A stretch of DNA of 64,000 bases, taken from NCBI RefSeq assembly GCF_002844555.1, contig NZ_PJNI01000008.1:62001-126000 (forward strand), written 5' to 3'. Below, one piece after another: positions 7,992 through 15,975 of the stretch. Source of the stretch: Brumimicrobium salinarum (GTDB lineage: Bacteria > Bacteroidota > Bacteroidia > Flavobacteriales_D > Crocinitomicaceae). Within the stretch, counting starts at the first letter, position 1. Each line of letters begins with the position of its first letter. The notes beneath the pieces are model-generated. The model made no database searches. It worked only from the letters and a program-made list of their open reading frames with translations, and had not been told where the DNA came from. Made by a program: the position numbers and the translations under genes.

Positions 7992-8243
7992 AATGACTTA
8001 TTTTATGAAAAATTTCGGGAAAGCTTCGGGAAAGCTTCGGGAAAGAAACTACCGAATCAAATACTAACCTTAGAACTCATAATAATTTACCCTGAAATTA
8101 CAGCAGAAGAAATAGGCTCAATTTTAGGGGTTACAGAACGAACTGTGCAAACCTACATTGAAAAATTAAGAGAAGATAATTTTATAGAGCGCGAGGGGGG
8201 ACGAAAAGAAGGCATTTGGTTGCTTAAAAAACAAGAGCTATAA
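7992..8243 (+). pseudogene. C-terminal winged-helix fragment of an AlbA_2/HATPase-type regulator
   Basis: An open frame without a start codon encodes SFGKASGKKLPNQILTLELI, then TAEEIGSILGVTERTVQTYI and a GGRKEGIW beta-wing, ending at TAA 8241. This is a winged helix like the C-terminus of the family encoded at 6489-7868. The segment before it contains three direct copies of TTCGGGAAAGC, the reiterated linker type seen in this family. The N-terminal domains are missing and upstream stops prevent translation, so it is a remnant. It may have supplied or lost a C-terminus by recombination with the intact neighbour. Confidence 0.65.
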
Positions 8244-8289
8244 ATGAAATTCACAGATTTACAACTAGAACTAGGAACGCCAAACAGAC

Positions 8290-8388
8290 CACAACTTCGC
8301 CTACTTCATGGTATTCGACCAAAAGCCAGTTGATGGGGCCTATACGTTGGATAAGGCAAAAGAATTGATAAAAGGATGTAGGGAGTAA
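8290..8388 (+). pseudogene. Short gene fragment (C-terminus of unknown protein)
   Basis: The frame reads HNFAYFMVFDQKPVDGAYTL and then DKAKELIKGCRE before TAA at 8386. It has no start codon and joins poorly to the 28-codon frame that begins at ATG 8244 in another phase (MKFTDLQLELGTPNRP). Together they look like one decayed small gene with a frameshift. No family is recognised. Confidence 0.3.
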
Positions 8389-8412
8389 TAATTGTAATGA
8401 AAGCCAATAATT

Positions 8413-8604
8413 ATGCTAGATGTAGAAAAACTTTTTGAGATAGTAGTAAAGGAAAAAGGTATTGAATTAACAACCATTCAAAAGAAAAAAATTATAGTTG
8501 CTTGTGAGCGTGCTATTCGTGAAAATGATGATGATAATTCTCGTCAAATTGCTGGCAAGATTTACTTAAACTTGATACTGGATTTTCCTGATTTAAATTT
8601 ATAA
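8413..8604 (+). CDS. Small helical protein (63 aa), unknown
   Basis: The 63-residue product (MLDVEKLFEIVVKEKGIELT at its start) is mostly amphipathic helix with many charged residues, without signal peptide or membrane segment. A short purine-rich leader precedes the ATG. The sequence resembles no family I can name. It sits among other small orphan genes, so it may be an island hitch-hiker or a small regulator. Codon endings are A/T rich, as in neighbours, which supports coding. Confidence 0.45.
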   Translation: MLDVEKLFEIVVKEKGIELTTIQKKKIIVACERAIRENDDDNSRQIAGKIYLNLILDFPDLNL

Positions 8605-8710
8605 TTTTATTTAATACTTCCAATCTTTCGTCACACCTTCTGGAGTTGAATGTTATATTTAATAAGGATATTATTAAGAAAAATGTAAAGAATTTAAAAT
8701 ATTAAAGAAC

Positions 8711-8917
8711 ATGGAACCAATAATAAAAATCAATAGTATTAGAAGTAATGATGATTACACACTCCGTTATAGGATTAAAATAACTCAAGGTGCTGAACAA
8801 ATAACATGTGAAAATTCACTTTTAGAAGAGATTAAAAACTCTATTCCATATAAAGCTGGAGTCATAGAGGTTAAAAGACTCAGAAAAGATTTGTGGGAAA
8901 TTGAGACAAATAAATAA
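8711..8917 (+). CDS. Small beta-rich protein (68 aa), unknown
   Basis: The 68-residue product starts MEPIIKINSIRSNDDYTLRY and has alternating hydrophobic and polar residues typical of a small beta-rich fold, with no signal peptide or motif. It is separated from the previous small gene by 106 bases and faces a convergent Cys-rich gene. No family is recognised. Confidence 0.45.
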   Translation: MEPIIKINSIRSNDDYTLRYRIKITQGAEQITCENSLLEEIKNSIPYKAGVIEVKRLRKDLWEIETNK

Positions 8918-8973
8918 CAATATAAACTAAGGGCTATCGCGAGATTTCTCTTGTATAAAAAACCTCCGTCGCT

Positions 8974-8992
8974 ATCGTAGACTTCCTACGAT
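8974..8992. terminator. Hairpin between convergent small genes
   Basis: A perfect 7-bp stem ATCGTAG/CTACGAT with loop ACTTC lies between the convergent genes ending at 8917 and 9009. It may end transcription from either side. There is no T-run, so the function is uncertain. Confidence 0.3.
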
Positions 8993-9008
8993 TAAGTTAT
9001 CTATCTTC

Positions 9009-9221
9009 CTACCCTTTATTACATTCTGGAATACAATTCTTACAGCCATCTGCTTTATACCTCTTCCTGTTTGCTAAAGAAACAGCACTACTACAATTTG
9101 AATGTTGTCCTAAAGATTCATAATTGGAAAGTCTATCATAATGATAACACGTATCCTTATGCACTTCATTATCACCATTAGGATTTGATGACGTACTTTT
9201 ATTGACTCTGTAATAATTCAT
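9009..9221 (-). CDS. Small Cys/His-rich protein (70 aa) of a conserved accessory family
   Basis: The 70-residue product has DNEVHKDTCYHYDRL, a central NCSSAVSLANRKRY, and a C-terminal ADGCKNCIPECNKG. The spaced Cys/His residues look like a zinc site. Small proteins with this EVH...C...ADGC..C pattern recur in accessory regions of many bacteria, but I know no function. It is a single gene pointing left, convergent with the small gene at 8711-8917. Confidence 0.6.
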   Translation of the reverse strand: MNYYRVNKSTSSNPNGDNEVHKDTCYHYDRLSNYESLGQHSNCSSAVSLANRKRYKADGCKNCIPECNKG

Positions 9222-10500
9222 ATTATTATATTTAAATGATTTCCATAAAGTTACATTTAAAACGGATATTTACCAATTAATTAAAGAAATTCACGACCAT
9301 TAATTTTCAATTCAAAAATCTAAAATTCATATAGGTCATTACCTCTTAAAAATGAATAATTAAACTTTTGCGCCTTATCCGTCTACTCCTCCTAGTTTCC
9401 TTCTGTTTTTGCTACGGAAACAACACTATTACAAGAGCATTCCAAGGTCGCTTTGTAATAGTATGTTCCTGTGCAAAACAGTTCAAAAAGCTATCCGTTT
9501 CCCACGGGGCGTGGCGTAATCTTTTCAATTTAAAGTTTACTCCTTAATAAAACACCCCTCCATTCCAAAACGCCGCTACCGCAAGGTTCCAAACTTGTGG
9601 TTTATCCCATAATACTAACATCTACCCTTCGAACCATCAACTAACGATTTTTTGGTTCTTAGCTTCGCATAAATTAGTTCCCTCTATCGTTTGTATGGCA
9701 CAGGAAATATGGTCTTCAGTCATCAACACCTCCCTGCTCCAAAAATATAAAAACAAGCCTATACAAAGCTCCGTTTCACTACGGGCTTGTTTTTACCGTT
9801 CCATTGTGTCGTGCTCGGAAACTCCGCGCGCCACACTCCACTTATTTTTCTCACTGTGGGTGTCTCCTCCTTCAGTTGCTGCTACTCTGCCACCCCAAAC
9901 CCCTTTAAGGTGTGGTAGAGTTCTCGTTCCTCCAACTCTCCCTCTCCCTATAAATGGGGTGGCACCGCAGCGTCGTGTTTGGCTCGCCTGCTAGTCTCTC
10001 AGGCTTCAGGGCATTTCATTTTTTTGGCATTTACCCCAAGAATGTGCTAGCCTCCCGCTGGTCAGCAAGCACTTAAACATCACCTTTCAATCTAACATGT
10101 AGACAGTCAAGCGTGGGTTTGCTTTATCCGCTCCTTTTAATCTAGCATTACGATCTGGTTGTTGAGCCTGCCGAAACACCACTTCGTTCCATCAAAGAAG
10201 CAATCCCACACTTGAATAAACTTATCTCTCCGAGATCCAAAAAAATAAAACGCCCTTCGTGTGCTAAGGCACAGAGGTCATTCCCGTGCTCCACTCCGCT
10301 ATCGCTCTGTTTCTCACTCTCCATATCCCCCCTTCGTTCCACTCGCAGACGGCTCGCGCCCTTCGTGTTTGGCTTTATCTTAAAAGAAAAACTCAACCCT
10401 TCGTTCTTGAATTTATAGAGGCTGAAGGCTCCATTTCCTGTGTAATTATTCAGTAACTTGGTTTTAAAGTAAACTTTTAATTCTAGCATTAGATTTCATT
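9222..10500. other. GC-rich, gene-poor block with inverted repeats
   Basis: About 1.3 kb holds no credible gene; two frames (9695-9994 plus, 10148-10489 minus) look accidental, with Arg/Ser-rich products. The part from about 9800 to 10440 is clearly more GC-rich than its surroundings and is full of CCTTCGT-type words (10253, 10328, 10358, 10397). Hairpins include CCACG/CGTGG near 9498 and an 11-bp terminator-like repeat at 9749-9794. The block may be a decayed mobile segment or encode a structured minus-strand RNA; neither can be shown here. Confidence 0.45.
9749..9794 (-). terminator. Terminator-like inverted repeat
   Basis: AAAAACAAGCC (9749-9759) is the exact complement of GGCTTGTTTTT (9784-9794). 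Read on the minus strand the stem is followed by a T-rich run, the form of an intrinsic terminator for a transcript coming from the GC-rich block at 9.8-10.5 kb. On the plus strand it is also followed by T residues. Confidence 0.55.
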
Positions 10501-10540
10501 TATAACTTTTTTACTACCCAAAAATTATAAACTTAACCCA

Positions 10541-11293
10541 TTATCTGCCATGTAGTTTTTGATACTGCTTTTTGAGTAAAAGATATTTATCCGGTGTTAT
10601 AAAAATAATTTCATTTGTATGGTACACCCAACTAAAAATATTTAATCCTAGCTCAATACCTTTGGGTCCTTGTCCTTTTGAATCAAATTTAGATGGGTTC
10701 ATTTGCTGATTTATAACTATTTCTGTTTTCACATTACAGAAATCAATCAGATCATCTAAGGTTTTATTGTTAATAATTAATGGATATACTAGCTCCAAAA
10801 CATCAAATCTGTTCATTAAAAAAGTTTTGAGTTCGTTCCATTCTGGTTCGTGCAGATTACTCTTCAATCTTTTAAGAGTTTGTTTTTTATTAATTATGTA
10901 AGGCACTACATTATGCTCAAAACTCATCAAAGTAAACTCATTATCAACATTGAATTTTATAGTTTTATCTTTAGGTACCTCCTCATAAAACCACAGCATA
11001 CCAAAATCCTGATATCCTTCTAAAATATACAAAACTGCCATTTCATTCTTTACATAATAATCAAGTTGGGCATCTTCTAAATAATAGAGTATTTTGTTAT
11101 TTTTATATATTTCCTTTTTGCTTACCACCTTAATGGCAATGGTTTTATTAACAGGTTTCTCGTCAATTACTAGCTCTACCATTAAATCAATATATTTTAT
11201 TCCAGTGTTCAAGAATTCACTATGGACAATTGAATTAGATGTCTCAATAATACTTTGAATAAAATCATAGGTTATATCTTCTATTTCACACAT
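10541..11293 (-). CDS. DUF4365-like putative nuclease-fold protein (second of a pair)
   Basis: The 250-residue protein has no clear named domain. Its N-terminal half, KYIDLMVELVIDEKPVNKTI then AIKVVSKKEI and LEDAQLDYYVKNEMAVLYIL, resembles the order seen in DUF4365/restriction-endonuclease-like folds: an acidic residue on one strand, an I-x-K on the next, then a helix and a strand naming the substrate. It begins 13 bases after the DUF4365 gene at 11307-12071, so the two form an operon and may be divergent paralogues. The C-terminal 120 residues are helical and unfamiliar. A nuclease or defence role is an inference. Confidence 0.5.
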   Translation of the reverse strand: MCEIEDITYDFIQSIIETSNSIVHSEFLNTGIKYIDLMVELVIDEKPVNKTIAIKVVSKKEIYKNNKILYYLEDAQLDYYVKNEMAVLYILEGYQDFGMLWFYEEVPKDKTIKFNVDNEFTLMSFEHNVVPYIINKKQTLKRLKSNLHEPEWNELKTFLMNRFDVLELVYPLIINNKTLDDLIDFCNVKTEIVINQQMNPSKFDSKGQGPKGIELGLNIFSWVYHTNEIIFITPDKYLLLKKQYQKLHGR

Positions 11294-11306
11294 AAAAAGG
11301 CTTCTT

Positions 11307-12071
11307 TTAGATTCTTAAGTGACTGTTCCATCTTTTTTTAAATTCATCCGTATAATATATCTCATTACTATGCTTATGTACAGCAAACCTCCCATTATTT
11401 TGTGGAAATGTCATTCCTGTAATCTCCGCCCTTTCTGAATGTTGTTTATACCTTTTTTCATCTATCACTTTGTAGTTGATATCGTTTAAAAAACTCTCAA
11501 AATCTCTATAATTGATTATTTCTTCTATATACGGGGTTAGTTCTTTCAACACAAAGTTTATAAATCCTTTCAACACTGAATCAGTTTTAACTATTCTTTT
11601 AACAACGTTTAAATACTTCTCTTTATACAAAAATGGTTTCCCCATTTCCTTATTAAAATTTGTCGGATTTAGTTCTGTCAATTCGGAAGCAGCAAAAGTA
11701 ACTACTTTATTAGTTTCATTTTTAGTTATTTCTGTCCTGAGATCACACCAAAAAGCTTTTAATAAGCTCGGTACAAATACGATTCCATATATTGGCAAGC
11801 TATTATTGATCCAATACTTCTTGTGGTTTTTTATAGGTATACTGCATTTTTGTTTTGAAAAATTATAAAACGAATCTCCTGATTTTATTTGTACCCCAAT
11901 CAATGTTTCGGGTTCATTATTTTCCATTTTTTGTATAAAACAATCTAGCCCTATATCATCCTCATCATGTATATCCACAAACTTATGTTTATTTATCTTA
12001 ATCATAAGCTTAACGTGATTAACTCCTTGTTTGGCCGTTGCATTTGTTTTAACATATCTAAGTTCACCCAT
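11307..12071 (-). CDS. DUF4365-domain protein, PD-(D/E)XK-like putative nuclease
   Basis: The 254-residue protein matches DUF4365: GVNHVKLMIKINKHKFVDIH, then DDIGLDCFIQ, LIGVQIKSGDSF and KYWINNSLPIYGIVFVP. D in DDIGLD and Q-x-K in VQIKSG occupy the catalytic positions of a restriction-endonuclease-like fold. Family members occur in defence and mobile regions, and some are fused to other nuclease or ATPase parts. The last 100 residues (HSERAEITGMTFPQNNGRFA) are a separate small domain. It is the first gene of a two-gene minus-strand unit; the downstream gene starts 13 bases later. Its phage-defence role is plausible but untested. Confidence 0.68.
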   Translation of the reverse strand: MGELRYVKTNATAKQGVNHVKLMIKINKHKFVDIHDEDDIGLDCFIQKMENNEPETLIGVQIKSGDSFYNFSKQKCSIPIKNHKKYWINNSLPIYGIVFVPSLLKAFWCDLRTEITKNETNKVVTFAASELTELNPTNFNKEMGKPFLYKEKYLNVVKRIVKTDSVLKGFINFVLKELTPYIEEIINYRDFESFLNDINYKVIDEKRYKQHSERAEITGMTFPQNNGRFAVHKHSNEIYYTDEFKKRWNSHLRI

Positions 12072-12790
12072 CCTTATAATTAATTTTTATGACGATACTA
12101 AGTTAGTTATTTTTAATATAGTTTTTTTCTTATTGTTACTCAAAAAAAGCACACTTGCAAAACATCGTCTCTCCGAACTAACCAACATTTTTGCAGGGAG
12201 GTATCAGCTGCCTGAAAAAGGCAGCAAATACTTCAACCTCATCTTTTTAAACTAAACTTGTAGAAAGTCAAGAGTAGTTGTTTTCTCTTTTCTACAAATA
12301 GCCTTCATTGAAAATGTTCCTCCTCCTTGCTCCCTATGTTTTTATGTTACAACTGTAAAACAACTACACTTGAACAAACAACCTCCCTTCGATTAATCAT
12401 TATAGCCTTCTCTTTAGTTATCTCTTCGATTCAGGATTTTTAACTAACATTTCTCCTTGGATAAAAAATAAAAAAATAAAAGCAAAAATAGGGCTGTGCA
12501 CAGCTTTATAAAGGTCAAGCCCTTCGGGTTTTGCAATAATAATTTTGGTTACCTTTTTTCAACTTAAATCTCCTCAGCTCTAAAATTTGCCATCCTTTCC
12601 TTTGTTCACTCATGGAGTCAAATTTTTTATTGACAAAAACCTTGACAAAGCTGCTACTTAGCCCTAAAAAATGGGCTTTCTTTTTTCCTTTTTTTTCGGC
12701 CTTTTAGGTCGTTTTCTTTGGTTTTTTCTTTTGGAATTCCTGGCGGAGCGAAGCGACGATGAACAAGACTTAATTTTTAAAACCTAAATT
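12072..12790. other. Non-coding region with palindromes (possible element junction)
   Basis: No gene is seen in 700 bases. It holds a perfect hairpin GCTGCCT-GAAAA-AGGCAGC (12207-12225), a stem TTGTAGAAA/TTTCTACAA (12258-12297), the 12-bp palindrome GCTGTGCACAGC (12493-12504) and a terminator-like AGCCC/GGGCT with T-run (12660-12690). The tail TGGCGGAGCGAAGCGACG just before the DUF6943 gene is the kind of GC-rich leader found in conjugative elements of this phylum. Palindrome density would fit a transfer origin or regulatory leader, but that is speculation. Confidence 0.4.
12660..12690 (+). terminator. Intrinsic terminator-like hairpin
   Basis: AGCCC (12660-12664) pairs with GGGCT (12673-12677) across an A-rich loop and is followed by a T-rich tract. 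It could end a short transcript starting in the palindrome-rich region to its left, or act as an attenuator ahead of the DUF6943 gene. Confidence 0.45.
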
Positions 12791-13213
12791 ATGTCTAATT
12801 TCAAAATGATTACTTACCGCCCAGAAGGCGTGTATAAAGGTCCCCACTTCTTTATCCTCAACAAAGGATTAAACAGCGGAAAACCACTCAAAAAACCTTG
12901 CCCGAATTGCTTTGTGGTATGCTGCAATTCGGAAACCGAAAAAGAAAGTTTGTACTGGATAGTTTATTCTCTCCATCAGGGAAAGCAATTTCAAATTTCA
13001 TTAGTTGGATCTGTGATTCCTTTCATACGGAAAAACGACCTCATCAAAGTTATTAAGGAAGCGCAAAAAAGAACCTACAGCAAGCCAAAGGCAGTTCAAA
13101 AGACTGTTAGCTCACTTCTTCAACTTGAACAGCAAGAAGAGAACTATAAACGCATACAGGCTTCAATTAAACAATTAAAACAGGTGCTTGTGCACCAATT
13201 AATTAAATCGTAA
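12791..13213 (+). CDS. DUF6943 family protein (integrative-element cargo)
   Basis: The 140-residue protein contains the conserved segments GPHFFILNKGLNSGKPLKKP, PCPNCFVVCC and LVGSVIPFIRKNDL, which I recognise as DUF6943, a family found in conjugative and integrative elements of Bacteroidota. The CPNC suggests a metal or structural role, and the C-terminal half is helical with Gln/Lys-rich repeats. No transfer genes accompany it here, so it is probably a leftover of an element. A long hairpin lies 10 bases after the stop. Molecular function is unknown. Confidence 0.75.
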   Translation: MSNFKMITYRPEGVYKGPHFFILNKGLNSGKPLKKPCPNCFVVCCNSETEKESLYWIVYSLHQGKQFQISLVGSVIPFIRKNDLIKVIKEAQKRTYSKPKAVQKTVSSLLQLEQQEENYKRIQASIKQLKQVLVHQLIKS

Positions 13214-13223
13214 TTATTAACCA

Positions 13224-13258
13224 GTTCGGCACGTCTCATTAGATGAGGTGTGCCGAAC
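13224..13258 (+). repeat. Long perfect-ended hairpin between DUF6943 gene and next ORF
   Basis: GTTCGGCAC (13224-13232) pairs with GTGCCGAAC (13250-13258), and an inner CTCAT-TAG-ATGAG stem continues it after a 2-base internal bulge. The 35-base structure starts right after the DUF6943 stop and ends 15 bases before the next ATG. No T-run follows, so it could be a processing or attenuation site, or a recombination site, rather than a simple terminator. Confidence 0.6.
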
Positions 13259-13273
13259 ATAAATTTAAATATC

Positions 13274-13444
13274 ATGTATCACGTAAATTCAGCAGTCATT
13301 AAAAGCATTCTTAGATCAATGCCCAGAAAAGAAATTTCTGCAGAAATGGAAAAGCTCAAACAGAAGATTTACGAAACTCCTCCAGGAACGGAAAGGAGTA
13401 AGTTTATTAAGCTTTATCGCTGGTGTCAAAAACTGACATCCTAG
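13274..13444 (+). CDS. Small element-type protein (56 aa)
   Basis: From ATG 13274 the frame gives MYHVNSAVIKSILRSMPRKE and a C-terminal SKFIKLYRWCQKLTS, all helical. A longer start (GTG at 13250) exists but would lie within the hairpin 13224-13258, so the ATG is preferred. Small proteins of this kind accompany DUF6943 genes in Bacteroidota elements. No function is assigned. Confidence 0.5.
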   Translation: MYHVNSAVIKSILRSMPRKEISAEMEKLKQKIYETPPGTERSKFIKLYRWCQKLTS

Positions 13445-13584
13445 CGATAGCAGAGAAACAAATAACGCAAACGGGTTGATTCGTGGCCCGTTGTGGTTCA
13501 TTTGTAACTCTCAGCAGTTCGCTTCGGCGGGCTGTTTATACTAAATATATAGGTTTTAATCCCAATATGATTCTAATTTATAAA

Positions 13585-14572
13585 TTTGAATTCCCCACTT
13601 ATTTCGCACACCGTAAAAAAATTATGGAGTGAGGTCTTAGTTTTGAGTTAAAAATAAAAGCTATGTTCAAAGGATTAAGTGTTTATGATTTTAGAAGTCA
13701 GTTCAAAACGAAAGAAGATTGTTATTCTTATTTGTTTGATTTGAAATGGGGAAATGGTTATTAATGTTCAAGGTGCGGGAACACATTGTGTTATAAGGGG
13801 AGAACGAAATGGTACTTGCGATGTACTAAATGTAAGTATGATGAGTCAGTTAAAGCAAACACCATGTTTCATAAGATGAAACTATCAATTTTGAAAGCAT
13901 TTGAAATTATGTTTGCATTAAGTAATCGAAAAAAAGGGATGTCAGCTTTAGAGATTTCAAGGACTTATGATGTAAATCCAGACACAGCAAGTTTGCTAAG
14001 AAAAAAAATACAAAGAGGAATGTTTAGTAGCGGTAAGCATAAACTAAAAAAGAACGTTTATGTTGACGAATTTGCTGTTGGAGGTAAGGAAAAGGGGAAA
14101 CAGGGAAGAAGTTCCACAAGCAAGAAGGTGAAAATTATTTTAGGTTGTGAAGTTGTTAAGCACAAAGGCAAACACACACTCGGAAATGCTTATGCAAAAG
14201 TTATTGATGGGTATAGCCAAGCTGATCTTCTTCCTTTTTTTAAAGAAAAAGTCGATACAGAGGCAGATGTCACAACAGATAAATGGTCATCTTACGAACC
14301 AATTTCAAAGCAATATAAAATAAACAGAATAAAGTCTGAAGGTGGGGTGAACTTTAAAGAACTGAATACTTTAACAATGTTGATCAAAGGCTGGCTGAGA
14401 GGCATTCATCATCATGTCTCAAAAGAATGTATGCAAAATTACCTAGATGAGTTTTTCTTTAAATTTAATAGAAAAGCTTTTATGAAGATAAGTTTCGGCA
14501 GATTGTTAGAGAACTTTATGACTAACAAACCAGCGTATTTAATAGCTTAGGAGAAGTATATGGGGAATTCAA
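13585..14572 (+). mobile_element. IS1595-family insertion sequence with target duplication
   Basis: A 988-bp element bounded by TTGAATTCCCC ends: TTTGAATTCCCC at the left (13585) and GGGGAATTCAA at the right (ending 14572). The 8-bp sequence TTTATAAA flanks it on both sides (13577-13584 and 14573-14580), the target-site duplication size expected for IS1595. Because the flanks are AT-rich, the boundary can be shifted by a base or two. The right end supplies the stop codon of the neighbouring minus-strand ATPase gene. The transposase inside carries a nonsense codon. Confidence 0.8.
13663..14550 (+). pseudogene. IS1595-family transposase interrupted by a nonsense codon
   Basis: The frame from ATG 13663 encodes MFKGLSVYDFRSQFKTKEDC and reaches a TAA at 13762, exactly in the zinc-ribbon start (GNGY-stop-CSRCG). 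After it the same frame continues to 14550 with ISXO2-like features: a second CxxC (LRCTKCKYDES), KANTMFHKMKLSI, a DDE-type VYVDEFAVGGKEKGKQ, TTDKWSSYE, and the C-terminal FFFKFNRK. One substitution restoring a sense codon would repair it. Codon 34 is the only defect seen. The intact remainder and exact element ends imply recent insertion. Translation might restart downstream without the N-terminal zinc ribbon. Confidence 0.82.
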
Positions 14573-15975
14573 TTTATAAATTTATATTTGTGATATATAC
14601 ATTTAGGTAGGGTATAATGGAGATGAGACCTATCAATATTATCTAACTCAGTGTCATCTCTATATTGAAAATATAAATTCCCGTTATTATCTCTTAATAT
14701 TATAAGCGAATATTTAGAAAGAAGTTCTATAACTTCGTGGGTATTTATAGAGAATCCTAAATCCTCAATTTTATCATTTAACTCTTTCTCCAATATATTC
14801 TGATTTTCACATATGTAAGGAAACAATTTATCAAATAAAATATTAATATCATTCCCAGTAAAGAATAAGCTTAATTCACTTTTTAATTCGTCTATATTAA
14901 TGTGAATATATTTTTTTATGATGCGTTTAAGTGTGAAATGATCAATTGGAAATTGATAATCTTCAAGTGATAGCACATTTAATAGTGTAATTATATCTCT
15001 TGGTCGATAAAAAGTAAAATCGAGAATATATTTGAAAATTGACTTTCCATTTATATATGATTCTGTGAACAGGTTCTCCCAAGGGTCACCTATAAATTCT
15101 ATCTCATTTTTTTTAAAGTTAAGTTCAACTCTTTTATTGATTAAGCGCTTTAGAGGTATCTCATTTTCATTTAAAACAGAATGATCATACCAATTAATAT
15201 TTATCTCATATGAATTAAATATTTTTGCAGAATCAGCGTACTTAGGTTTTAGAAAGTCACGCATATCATCTCTTAAGAAGATCAGTATTTTAGCTTTATT
15301 GTTTTGAAGTAATTCATTGTTATAGTCACGGCTTATTCGTATTAACTCCATTACCTTATCTGCAGAAAGCTTATTCTTAACCGAAAAATTTATATCTAGG
15401 TCATCAAATAACAACCAGAACTCAGTTTCTTTGTTAACAGGAAAGTCTAAGACAATTTTAACAATTTGTTTTAAAGGTGGAATCACTTTATAAAATGGTG
15501 CTTTATTAACTGAGGTCTTAAAGTAATTTTTGAATACTCCACCAAAAACATGCTTTAAAGGAGCAAAATTAACTTCGCCTCCTTTATTCTTTTCACCTGT
15601 AATGAACTGATGTTTATCTACATCTATCACGCCAGAATTTATATCTAAGAATCTTTTTAATTTGGTAAATTCCTTTGTGTATTTTCCACATTCATTTTCT
15701 ACTATTAATTTAACCAAATTCACAAGAATAAGCCATTCAAATATCAACTTCTGTTTTGATTCTTGTAAAGCAACTTCTTGTATATGTTTTTCTAATTCAT
15801 AATCTCCAATCTTAAGAATTTTGGCATGGGATTGTTCGTTATCATCAGATAGATCTTTTATATATTTGGCTATTGCACTTTTTCCAACTCCTTTTCGACC
15901 AGTGAAAATGAATTTCCCTATTTCTAAACTATTTAAAATGCATAAGTAATCATCAAAATAAGATAGGAGGTTCAA
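14569..15975 (-). CDS. P-loop ATPase, Sll1717-family-like (start displaced by frameshift)
   Basis: The protein has a Walker A motif FIFTGRKGVGKSAIAKYI near its start, a Walker B in FWLLFDDLDINF, and later ILIFLRDDMRDFL and FYRPRDIITLLN, features of Sll1717-type P-loop ATPases, a STAND/KAP-like class often seen in defence islands. The only in-frame start is a TTG at 15975, but the reading frame continues upstream with KDFYFGAVEAEGENVSDLN. That frame joins an ATG-led MGIFDSIKKKNKK frame (start 16076) after a one-base shift in an A7 run (16037-16043 on the plus strand). The C-terminus ends inside the IS1595 target duplication, whose insertion leaves the last residues unchanged. Confidence 0.7.
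   Translation of the reverse strand: MNLLSYFDDYLCILNSLEIGKFIFTGRKGVGKSAIAKYIKDLSDDNEQSHAKILKIGDYELEKHIQEVALQESKQKLIFEWLILVNLVKLIVENECGKYTKEFTKLKRFLDINSGVIDVDKHQFITGEKNKGGEVNFAPLKHVFGGVFKNYFKTSVNKAPFYKVIPPLKQIVKIVLDFPVNKETEFWLLFDDLDINFSVKNKLSADKVMELIRISRDYNNELLQNNKAKILIFLRDDMRDFLKPKYADSAKIFNSYEININWYDHSVLNENEIPLKRLINKRVELNFKKNEIEFIGDPWENLFTESYINGKSIFKYILDFTFYRPRDIITLLNVLSLEDYQFPIDHFTLKRIIKKYIHINIDELKSELSLFFTGNDINILFDKLFPYICENQNILEKELNDKIEDLGFSINTHEVIELLSKYSLIILRDNNGNLYFQYRDDTELDNIDRSHLHYTLPKCIYHKYKFIN

Noticed and set aside
9695-9994. 99-aa plus-strand frame as a gene
   Set aside because: Composition is Pro/Ser/Thr/Arg-rich in a GC-rich block, with no start context and no recognisable family; the terminator-like stem lies within it.
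10088-10170. Integron attC-like site near ATCTAAC ... GTTGAGC
   Set aside because: The R boxes match the loose RYYYAAC/GTTRRRY pattern, but the inner boxes do not pair and no integrase is present.
10148-10489. 113-aa minus-strand frame as a gene
   Set aside because: The product lacks domain character and the region shows repeated CCTTCGT words that explain the open frame.
12072-12790. Origin of transfer for an integrative element
   Set aside because: Palindromes and a GC-rich leader fit loosely, but no relaxase or mobilisation gene is present, so it is kept only as a possibility in the region note.
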